From: Bacteroidota bacterium
GTDB taxonomy: Bacteria > Bacteroidota > Bacteroidia > Chitinophagales > Chitinophagaceae
Length of the DNA: 20,211 nt
NCBI GenBank assembly: GCA_028875955.1
Contig: JAGWTX010000003.1
Coordinates: forward strand, 1-20,211
Direction of reading: 5' to 3'
In this document: in pieces, positions 7,301-14,668 of the stretch
How the letters are laid out: each line of letters begins with the position of its first letter
Numbering within the stretch: position 1 is the stretch's first letter
Position numbers and translations under genes: made by a program
Notes under the pieces: model-generated
What the model was told of the DNA's origin: nothing
Databases searched by the model: none
The model's input: the letters and a program-made list of their open reading frames with translations, nothing else

Positions 7301-9338
7301 AACATCGGGAAACAATTTTGCTTTCAGCAGGGGACGAGGTGTTGTAACTGCCGATGGCATCATGAAAACCTTTGCCTTACCCAAGCCTAAAATTCATAAA
7401 CTCGTTTTAAAGGATCCCACAAAAAAGCCCGGTAAAGAATCGGTAGTGATGTCCGTACAGGGAGAATTTCTGAGTGATAACTCGAAAGTGACAATGCGCG
7501 GTCAGGAATTACCCACCACCTGGGTAAGTGACCAGGAGTTGACCGTAACCATTCCTCCGTTTACCAGTAACCCGGCGGTTAAGGTATATACAGCAGGGAT
7601 TGCTGTAAACGGAAATGACGGTGGTTATTCTGATTCCATCTTTATACTCTCTGAATCCAAAAGAAAAGTTACCATCACTGCCGGGAATGCGGTTAAGAAA
7701 TACGGGGAGCAATTACCTGGTTTCACATACAGCATACTGGTAGATAGTTTACCCCTGGCTTCAGTAGGGTTAACACTGGCAGACCTGAATATTGCTTCCA
7801 TAGACCTTGTATCGTCGGCTACCAGCAAAAGCAATATCGGTACCTATTATATCAGGCCCGTGATTCAACCGCTGGATAATTCAGATACAGCGATCAGGGG
7901 CTCCAATGAAAGGTATACATTCAGTTTAATGGATGGTTCGCTGAGTATTCAACGAATGCCATTGGTAATCACACCCAAAAACATGACGATTGCCTATGGA
8001 GATAAGATTACCGGTATTGATTACGATTATACCTATGACGCAACCGGAATAGCACCGGGAGAACAGGCCGGTTTCCTGGATTTTATCAAGACCTCACATA
8101 GATATGGAATCGTTGATTCGGTGATTGGCTTGACCAGTGATCAGGATCTTGTGAATGGTAAAAAACTAACGCCAGATGATTTGAAAAACCTGGGTGTCAT
8201 GGCAAGTGGCTATGCATTGGTCAATGGCTATGCGCTGGTAAACGGCTACGCACTGGTAAACGGCTATGCGTTGGTGAATGGCTACGCATTGGTGAACGGG
8301 TATGCATTGGTAAATAACTATGTATTGGACATCCCGGCAAAATCCATTTTCGATTATAACGCCAATAATGTTTCTACCAATCTCGTGAATGGCTATGCAC
8401 TGGTGAATGGGTATGCACTCGTCAATGGATATGCACTCGTAAACGGTTATGCCTTAGTGAATGGCTATGCACTGGTAAACGGCTATGCGTTGGTGAATGG
8501 CTATGCACTCGTAAATGGTTATGCCTTAGTGAATGGCTATGCATTGGTCAATGGTTATGCCTTAGTGAATGGCTATGCATTGGTAAATTCCGAAGCAATC
8601 GATCCCAACAATAATAAAAACGAGGTAGTCATTGTAAATGAAAGCGATGGTCATTCAACCGATAGCATTACTTCGGTTTCAAAAGCGATCAACTTGTTAA
8701 CCGGATTAACCGTTGGTCAGCATTTTATTGTACCTGCGGCCTACAATTCATACAATTTTGATATCACCTATAATGTCGGTAATATTACGATACAGCCTGC
8801 CAAACTAACCATACAGGCAAAAGACACGAGTGCGTTTTACGCTTCAGCACTGCCTGTGTTTACCAGCATGTTATCGGGTATCAAATACCAGAACAAAATT
8901 GATTCGGTAGTAACGGGCCCGCCTGTATATACGATACTGGATGCGCAAAATCAGGTGGTACAGCCCGATGCAATTCTTCCGGGAACGTATCAGCTGATAC
9001 CGGGTAATGCACCCATGTTCTCACCGTCTAACTACATACCTGAATACAAAGCAGGTACCTTAACCATCATTGGTGACACCCTGGTGATAAGGGCCAATGA
9101 TGTGCAGATAACGGAAGGAGACCCGCTTCCTGTGTTCAGTGCTACGGTAACCGGGTTTAAAAACAGTGCGGATCAGCAGGCGATTACACCATTGATCAGT
9201 TATACGCTGGATCCGGCGTATAACGGCGTCTCGGGAAATTATGTGATCAGACCCGTTATCACAGATTCAACAGCAGGAAAGAATTATATCAGGAAATACA
9301 TATATGGAATCCTTTATGTAAAAAAAGCGGGGAATTAA
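4353..9338 (+). CDS. Giant secreted protein: beta-rich N-domain, atypical subtilisin (S8) domain, MBG domains, GYALVN repeat array
   Basis: 1661 residues. Signal peptide about 1-24 (MRLHIS..., ends LKAQQ). Residues about 26-370 are Gly/Asn-rich beta repeats resembling DUF7305/ice-binding-like surface domains, interrupted by a Lys/Asp tract at 301-324. A PKD/Ig-like domain spans about 378-458. A subtilisin-like domain spans about 570-990, with Asp608 (GVLSDSYN), Asn735 (AAGN, oxyanion) and Ser946 (GTSAAAPHLAG). The usual HGT histidine is Glu654 (DEGRAM). An IPT/TIG-like stretch (about 1012-1100) and MBG domains (about 1104-1200, 1203-1483, 1485-1575, 1580-1661) follow. The second MBG is expanded by the GYALVN array (1286-1412). 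No T9SS sorting domain is seen at the C terminus, unlike the next gene product. That gene follows after 78 bases on the same strand, so co-transcription is likely. A surface adhesin or self-processing protease is plausible; catalytic activity is uncertain. Confidence 0.85.
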   Translation: MRLHISGLIVLLFLFLSPVVLKAQQLKITDFVLFSGDGSCVPVKDSKKEKEKNNTDGCSLVLGTKVTINGGAMGAYQLMKAGNNLSVTGNVIGAGNIDFTNGTEIKGNLFGLNTAAYKGYLIKFGKKAFIGGNIDANGSLQVESGIISGKVTHPTGTLYSGPTPRGGNLVAQPMLPRMPSLPKITRFPAAGSVNINSTKTIEPGAYGDIRLNGKDKITLSGPGVYVFQSIRNKGGKNSFVYDFKGNPNGSFYIYVYEDVDVDKTGIQLLGGTADHIFMEIHGSGVSNKSGYAFTMANGSAEDDKDDKKDKENDDKNDKDDKGRNTKWAGTVWAPNGTIHLGSGTDNTSLTGAFWSAKGIDVGDNVNLRFLPFILCETPNVNAGTDKELSCSIATASLDGSSTTPGVLYNWTTTNGRFTDGVNSATATAASKGTYVLTVTDPNGGCFAKDTVIVTYHSCIVPLYAPPDSGKVSSLIGAELTQIAVNPGPIPDSVKTIFRVRGDSVMVEIISRAGKRATLLALLQTANYGLTDTINNGNNSLFITGKIPIRNLKKLDSLPDLINFCRPVFYPISNGGLVTTAGDVTMHTDFVRNGYDVMGSGIKVGVLSDSYNTLPGDPARVDMNNGDLPGGPGDTLNPYPVHVLQEYPFGVMRDEGRAMLQILHDVAPKARLSFRTGFISPGDFAQGVVELQQDSCNLIVDDLTFITEPFFQDGVVSKAVDFVTGKGVSYITAAGNFANKSYEGTFNPIPAPPGYIGDAHNFGNGSPFQKVTLNKGKYVIVLQWQDYIYSTGQNNTGSTNDLDIYITDNSGNTIFGYNRDNLGGDPVEILTFEVLETTQANIMITRSAGSSNVNFKYIVFNGKISFDDGYPGSSTIVGHANASGAITAGAVPYDNPSTLENFSSKGGTSINGIVRNKPDFLAPDGVATTVNLGGTQTGPYPLFYGTSAAAPHLAGMIALLMEGQQKFAGKKMAPQDVRNLLNSATSGNNFAFSRGRGVVTADGIMKTFALPKPKIHKLVLKDPTKKPGKESVVMSVQGEFLSDNSKVTMRGQELPTTWVSDQELTVTIPPFTSNPAVKVYTAGIAVNGNDGGYSDSIFILSESKRKVTITAGNAVKKYGEQLPGFTYSILVDSLPLASVGLTLADLNIASIDLVSSATSKSNIGTYYIRPVIQPLDNSDTAIRGSNERYTFSLMDGSLSIQRMPLVITPKNMTIAYGDKITGIDYDYTYDATGIAPGEQAGFLDFIKTSHRYGIVDSVIGLTSDQDLVNGKKLTPDDLKNLGVMASGYALVNGYALVNGYALVNGYALVNGYALVNGYALVNNYVLDIPAKSIFDYNANNVSTNLVNGYALVNGYALVNGYALVNGYALVNGYALVNGYALVNGYALVNGYALVNGYALVNGYALVNGYALVNSEAIDPNNNKNEVVIVNESDGHSTDSITSVSKAINLLTGLTVGQHFIVPAAYNSYNFDITYNVGNITIQPAKLTIQAKDTSAFYASALPVFTSMLSGIKYQNKIDSVVTGPPVYTILDAQNQVVQPDAILPGTYQLIPGNAPMFSPSNYIPEYKAGTLTIIGDTLVIRANDVQITEGDPLPVFSATVTGFKNSADQQAITPLISYTLDPAYNGVSGNYVIRPVITDSTAGKNYIRKYIYGILYVKKAGN
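8208..8588 (+). repeat. Coding minisatellite of 18-bp units encoding GYALVN
   Basis: Six perfect units (8208-8315, residues 1286-1321), then a 25-residue break that begins with a degenerate unit (NYVLDI) and ends in NLVN, then eleven perfect units (8391-8588, residues 1347-1412). All 17 units encode exactly GYALVN, yet the DNA uses 13 different spellings, every difference being synonymous. Units 4, 8 and 10 of the second block are identical (GGTTATGCCTTAGTGAAT), and two units of that block match units of the first, which suggests some block duplication. Read as V-N-G-Y-A-L, the unit approaches the hexapeptide consensus of left-handed beta-helices ([LIV]-[GAED]-X-X-[STAV]-X). An 18-residue coil of three units is therefore a reasonable structural guess. 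Confidence 0.97.
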
Positions 9339-9416
9339 AGACACCCCTACAGTATGTTTTAGGATCAAAACAGAAAACAGCGGACAAGGTTTTCCAGCTG
9401 TACAAAAAACTGACTT

Positions 9417-12400
9417 ATGAAGCGAACCAGGCTACCATACCGGAATCGGATAATACATACCCTATCGTTTTTGACGATTTTCTTTTCCATGACTTTTATG
9501 GGGATGGCTCAAACATTTGTGGGCAATGGAACTACTTATTCCACCGGGGGAAATTGTTATACTCTGACCAATAATACCAATAGTCAAAACGGATCACTCT
9601 GGTATCAGAATCTGATTGACCTGCATTATGATTTTGATCTCAGTTTTAATGTATACCTGGGTAATAATCCAAGCGGTGCAGACGGGATGGCTTTTGTTTT
9701 ACAGGGTAATAATACGACAGTGCAGGGTAGCGGTGGAAGCGGACAAGGATATGGCGGTATACCGAATTCGATTATCGTAGAATATGATACTTATATCAAT
9801 ACCGATTATCAAGCTTACGATCCCAACTATGACCATATAGCTATGATGTTTAATGGTGAGTTTCATCATTATTCTACCCCTTCGGGAACCCTGGCCCCAT
9901 TAACCAATCTCTCAGGGGGTTCTGTAAAAGATGGGGCTTATCATACGAGCCGGGTGGTATGGAATGCGGCAAATAAAACACTTACAGTCTATTTCGATGG
10001 TGTTCAAAAATTAGCTTATGCCAATGACCTTGTTGCGAATTATCTGAACAATAATTCCCAGGTGTATTATGGTTTTACGGCCAGTACCGGGGGTTACTCC
10101 AACCAGCAGTCTGTATGTGTAAACACCGGCGCCAGTAATTACAGGGATATTGTATTATCCCCCTTGCCTCCCCCTTTTGTAATGCGTATTACCGGCACCA
10201 ACATTACCTGTAACGGAGCAAATGATGGTACCGCTACCATAAGTTTAAGCGGAGGTACACCACCGTATACCATAAATGGATGGAACAATAATCTGGGCAA
10301 CAGCGCTACCCTTACCAATCTTCCAGCAGGAACTTATATGGCCGATGCCACAGATGCTACCGGTAACGTAGTTTCCCAGAGTATTACCCTTACCGAGCCT
10401 CCGCCATTAAACCCAAACATAACTTTATCGGGAAACCCGCTTTCCAATATTCTTTGCCCGGGGGGATCTGTCACCTTAACGGCAGCACCCGGTTATTCCT
10501 ATCGTTGGGTGAAATCCATCAACAATGTGACCACCAGTAATTTCGCGAGTACGCAAGCGGTTACGGTAACGGAACCCGGTCAGTATTATGCAATATTAAC
10601 CAACGGGAATAATTGCACGGCGAATTCGAATACAGTTACAATTACGGCAAGCGCTTCCCAGTATCCTTTGGAGATAGCCGTAAACAAAACCAATGTAGCC
10701 TGTAATCCTGTTGGAGGGAACCTGAATGTTAGTTTCGGTGGCGGACAAGCTCCCCTGGTGTTTCTGGGATGGACAGACGAAAACGGTGGGGTCATCAGTA
10801 AACTTACCAATGTTACCAATCAGGCACCGGGTATCTATACGGCCAGTGTTCAGGATGCCTGTGGCGCGGTTGTGAGCAAACCGGTTGTCATTGTTCCACA
10901 ATCCTCACCAGTTATTTCCGCGGGTGGTCCCACTACTTTCTGTACCGGAGGTTCTGTAACGCTGAAATCGGGATCAGCTGCAAGAACCGGTATTTTATTT
11001 AACAATAGTTATGTGGAAGCACCTGCTAATCCCGCCCTTGAACTTACGAACCAACTGACATTGGAAACCTGGTTTAAAACAGATTATCCGGATGCCACAC
11101 AATACCTGATCTCCAAGGGAACCAACGACCAGCAGGAAGGGCAATATGGCATCGTAACCGTAAACGGTACATTCCAGTTCCACATTTCACATTATGGTCA
11201 CCAGGGTGTTGCAAGTAATACCCGCATACAGGCGGGTGTATGGTATCATGTGGCAGCCACCTGGGATGGGAATGTAGCAAGAATATACATCAATGGCGTG
11301 CTGGATGGCAGTGCTCCTCTCTCAGGAACCTTAACGCCAACTTCCAGTCCTTTGGAAATTGGGCGACTGGGTCTTCATAATCAAGTTTACAATATTGATT
11401 ATTATACCTATGGTTTGATGGATGAAGTGCGGATCTGGAATGTGGCCAGGACACAACAGGAGATCCAGGATAATTTCCAACACTCATTGAACCTGTTCCC
11501 ATCAATTCCATCTCTGGTGGCATATTACCGTTTTGACGAATCAAAAGGTCAGTATGCAACAGACGCGGTCAACGGTAATGATGGAAAATTATATAATGGA
11601 GCCGGTTTTCAGACTTCAGATGCCCCCATTTTGTATGAATCCTATCTCTGGTCTGGCATTTCTTCAACTTCACCAGGCGTTACTGTTTCGAACAGCGGAA
11701 CCTATGAAGTGGCCGTTATGGATTATTGGGGTTGTAACGTACATTCCAACCAGATTACGGTTGTTCAGAGTATACCGACAGCAACAATCATCACACCCAA
11801 TCCGGGAACCTTGTGTCCGGGAAGCTCCATCACGCTCACTGCAAATCCGGGCAGTAGTTATCTATGGAGTAATGGGGTAACTACGCAAACCAATACGGTT
11901 ACACAATCAGGAAACTATACGGTTACTGTTACCAATAATGAGGGATGCAGTCTGACCTCTGTACCTTATCCGTTGTTGTTTGAAGATACCGAAACACCGG
12001 TAGCGGGTATTCCTGCATTGCCTGTAATCAATATTGCGACAGCTGTAAAAATAACTACAGTGCCCACAGCCTTGGATAAATGCTCAGGTGTTATCAATGG
12101 TACAACTACCGATGCTTTAACATATGCAGAACCCGGGAACTATGTGATCAACTGGGTATATAAGGATGCAGCAGGTAACACTACGATACAGACACAGGAT
12201 GTGATTGTTACAGATATCACTCCTCCGCAGATCAAATGCATCCCCTCGATGGTAAAAAATACCGATCCCGGTGTTAATGGTGCCATTGTGAATTTTGACA
12301 TGCCTGCCGTAAGCGATAACGTTTCTACCACTCAGGTATTCCTGACAGAGGGCGGAGGCGATGGCGTAATCAGTTTTAACACCAAACTCTGCACAGCAGT

Positions 12401-14633
12401 AAGCAGCCTGGATTTTGTTAGTCATGGGGAATTTATGGATATCGCCCATGGTCATGGTGAGAACATAACGGTGGATGTTGAATTGTTCAATCCACAGGAT
12501 AATAATTGGGTAAGGGTGAAAACACTGGAAACCGGAACGGGTGATTATCATTTTGGCGGCACATCCATTCAGTTTCCCGTTATTTCCCAGGTAAGTAAGA
12601 TCCGTTTCCTGGCCAACAAATATGTAGGGGCAGCCTTCCACTTTTATAACCTGGAAGCGCATCTGAATAGTATTGGCCTGGTGCAGATAAGTGGATTACC
12701 CAGTGGCGTTTTGTATCCGATTGGCGTTACGACAAATACGTTTGAAGCATCCGATAAGGCGGGAAACAAATCCAGATGCAGTTTTACAGTCACAGTAAAA
12801 GACAATGAAAGACCTTCCATAATAAATGTAACCGGGTTTACAAACGAGATAACAGCCAATTGCAGCTGGTGGGGTAATGGCGGAGCCTTTACGCTGAAAG
12901 ACAACTCGTCCGCACCTTTAGTATTGACAGAACAGTATTTTGATGCAAAGGGTCAAAGCTTTATCCCTAACCTTAATTTCACCCTGAATCCGGGAAATTA
13001 TTTGCTTGGTCAAAGAACCTTCCCACCTGGCGTAAACACGGTTTTACTTAGTGTTAAAGATGCAAACGGAAACCTGTCTGATACGGTTTCCTTTAAAGTC
13101 ACCGTACTGGACAAGATTGCACCAACGGTGGTAAGCTCGGGTAACATAACCCAATTGGCAGATAAGGGGGATTGTGGAGCATTTGTTGACGTACCCCAAC
13201 CCGTTGTTTCGGATAACTGTACCGTTCAATATGTTCTGAATAACTATACGAATGCCACCAAAGCCAGCGGACATTATCCTGTCGGGACCACACAGGTTTT
13301 ATGGACTGTAAAAGATATCTATGGAAATACAGCCACTACCATACAGACAATAACCATAACCGATAAGGAAGCACCGGTAATAAATACACCGGTAGACCTG
13401 ATTCAAACAGGAGATCCGGGTATTTGCGGTGCAAAAGTTTCCTGGTCTCCCATCACAGCATCAGATAATTGCGGAATACTGGCTGTAACAACGGATCATC
13501 AATCCGGTGATCTCTTCCCGCTGGGAACAACCACCGTTATCATAACGGCAACAGATCTGCATAACAATACCAGCACATCCAGCTTCACAGTTACCGTTAC
13601 TGATAATGAAGCACCAACGGTTAAGACCAAACCCATCACACTGACGCTGGTGAATGGATCGGCAACGATTACGGCGGCTGATCTGGATAATGGAAGTTTT
13701 GACAATTGCGGTTCTGTAACATTATGGGCCTCCAAAACGAAATTTACCTGTGATGATGCGGGCCTGAACCAGGTTACACTGAATGTAACGGATAACAATG
13801 GCAATACCTCAGGAGCCAATGCGCTGGTAACCGTAATCGGAGGCGCTTCTGCTGCAAACATTGCGGTTATTCCTTCCAATGATGTGTATACGGGCGGAGT
13901 GGCTACGAATATGTATCTGGGCTATGGACCACAGAGTCTGACGCTGAAAGCCAGTGTTGCCGACGGACTTCCGGTAACTTATTCCTGGTCCGGTAATGCT
14001 GTATTATCCTGCACTAACTGTGCTAGCCCGGTATTCACACCAACAGCGGCGGGATCTTATCAATTCATGGTAACGGCAACCAATGCTTCAGGTTGCAGCT
14101 CAACTGCAACCATAACCATTTGTGTCAGAGATATACGTGTACCCAATGCGCCTGGTAAAGTGTATGTATGTCATACGGATCTGAATACCGGCGTATTGCA
14201 AACCCTGATTGTATCTACAACCAATGTAGCAAATCAGTTAAGTCAGAATCCGCTGGATAAACTGGGCAGTTGCGATATGGCAGCTTGTGGAACCGCCACA
14301 GGTACGGCATCTACCAATCCGGCTCCCGTAAACGGGAAAACGCAAAAGGCAACGGAGGAAAAATCTGGTACGCCATTGGAAATGCAATTACAGGTTCGGG
14401 TAGCACCCAATCCTACTGCTTCAGTGTTTACATTCCTGATTCGAACAGCAGCCAAGGCCCCTGTCTATTTAAAAATGTATGATGCCTCCGGCAGGTTGCT
14501 GGAAGCCAGGAACAATGCACCGGTAGGAACAGCCTTTCGTATGGGTGAAAAGCTTGTATCAGGGAACTATTATGCCGAAGTGATACAGGGTAATGAAAGA
14601 GTGGTATTGAAACTGATAAAGCAGACCAGATAA
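9417..14633 (+). CDS. Giant T9SS-secreted lectin/LamG/HYR surface protein
   Basis: 1738 residues. Signal peptide about 1-31 (ends MGMAQ). Domains in order: L-type (legume-like) lectin about 33-248 with GADGMAFVLQ and IIVEYDTY; SprB-like repeat about 254-328 (TCNGANDGTATI); Ig/PKD-like 332-412 and 413-495; an Ig-like domain about 498-785 split by a LamG concanavalin domain (about 522-738); another Ig-like 789-855; HYR-like units about 857-933, 934-1128 (carrying an inserted beta-sandwich, about 975-1087), 1130-1232, 1235-1316 and 1318-1397; a PKD-like domain about 1477-1572; and a Cys-containing stretch to about 1625. A type A T9SS sorting domain ends the protein (about 1660-1738, VRVAPNPT, then MYDASGRLLE). 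It is therefore probably exported across the outer membrane and attached to the surface. Two unrelated sugar-binding-type modules point to glycan adhesion. No catalytic module is visible. The cyclase gene follows after 35 bases. Confidence 0.88.
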   Translation: MKRTRLPYRNRIIHTLSFLTIFFSMTFMGMAQTFVGNGTTYSTGGNCYTLTNNTNSQNGSLWYQNLIDLHYDFDLSFNVYLGNNPSGADGMAFVLQGNNTTVQGSGGSGQGYGGIPNSIIVEYDTYINTDYQAYDPNYDHIAMMFNGEFHHYSTPSGTLAPLTNLSGGSVKDGAYHTSRVVWNAANKTLTVYFDGVQKLAYANDLVANYLNNNSQVYYGFTASTGGYSNQQSVCVNTGASNYRDIVLSPLPPPFVMRITGTNITCNGANDGTATISLSGGTPPYTINGWNNNLGNSATLTNLPAGTYMADATDATGNVVSQSITLTEPPPLNPNITLSGNPLSNILCPGGSVTLTAAPGYSYRWVKSINNVTTSNFASTQAVTVTEPGQYYAILTNGNNCTANSNTVTITASASQYPLEIAVNKTNVACNPVGGNLNVSFGGGQAPLVFLGWTDENGGVISKLTNVTNQAPGIYTASVQDACGAVVSKPVVIVPQSSPVISAGGPTTFCTGGSVTLKSGSAARTGILFNNSYVEAPANPALELTNQLTLETWFKTDYPDATQYLISKGTNDQQEGQYGIVTVNGTFQFHISHYGHQGVASNTRIQAGVWYHVAATWDGNVARIYINGVLDGSAPLSGTLTPTSSPLEIGRLGLHNQVYNIDYYTYGLMDEVRIWNVARTQQEIQDNFQHSLNLFPSIPSLVAYYRFDESKGQYATDAVNGNDGKLYNGAGFQTSDAPILYESYLWSGISSTSPGVTVSNSGTYEVAVMDYWGCNVHSNQITVVQSIPTATIITPNPGTLCPGSSITLTANPGSSYLWSNGVTTQTNTVTQSGNYTVTVTNNEGCSLTSVPYPLLFEDTETPVAGIPALPVINIATAVKITTVPTALDKCSGVINGTTTDALTYAEPGNYVINWVYKDAAGNTTIQTQDVIVTDITPPQIKCIPSMVKNTDPGVNGAIVNFDMPAVSDNVSTTQVFLTEGGGDGVISFNTKLCTAVSSLDFVSHGEFMDIAHGHGENITVDVELFNPQDNNWVRVKTLETGTGDYHFGGTSIQFPVISQVSKIRFLANKYVGAAFHFYNLEAHLNSIGLVQISGLPSGVLYPIGVTTNTFEASDKAGNKSRCSFTVTVKDNERPSIINVTGFTNEITANCSWWGNGGAFTLKDNSSAPLVLTEQYFDAKGQSFIPNLNFTLNPGNYLLGQRTFPPGVNTVLLSVKDANGNLSDTVSFKVTVLDKIAPTVVSSGNITQLADKGDCGAFVDVPQPVVSDNCTVQYVLNNYTNATKASGHYPVGTTQVLWTVKDIYGNTATTIQTITITDKEAPVINTPVDLIQTGDPGICGAKVSWSPITASDNCGILAVTTDHQSGDLFPLGTTTVIITATDLHNNTSTSSFTVTVTDNEAPTVKTKPITLTLVNGSATITAADLDNGSFDNCGSVTLWASKTKFTCDDAGLNQVTLNVTDNNGNTSGANALVTVIGGASAANIAVIPSNDVYTGGVATNMYLGYGPQSLTLKASVADGLPVTYSWSGNAVLSCTNCASPVFTPTAAGSYQFMVTATNASGCSSTATITICVRDIRVPNAPGKVYVCHTDLNTGVLQTLIVSTTNVANQLSQNPLDKLGSCDMAACGTATGTASTNPAPVNGKTQKATEEKSGTPLEMQLQVRVAPNPTASVFTFLIRTAAKAPVYLKMYDASGRLLEARNNAPVGTAFRMGEKLVSGNYYAEVIQGNERVVLKLIKQTR

Positions 14634-14668
14634 TACATGTCAGGAATTTTTTGTAAAAGGAAATAGTT

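Noticed and set aside
8208..8588. CRISPR-like or non-coding tandem repeat
   Set aside because: The units are contiguous 18-bp in-frame codons with only synonymous changes and no spacers; it is a protein repeat.
9339..9416. Terminator between the two giant genes
   Set aside because: ACAGC...GCTGT at about 9376-9400 can form only a short bulged stem, with an A-run rather than a T-run after it.
12117..12662. Minus-strand open frame of 181 codons inside the lectin/LamG gene
   Set aside because: It is antisense to a continuous, clearly coding multidomain protein and shows no domain of its own.
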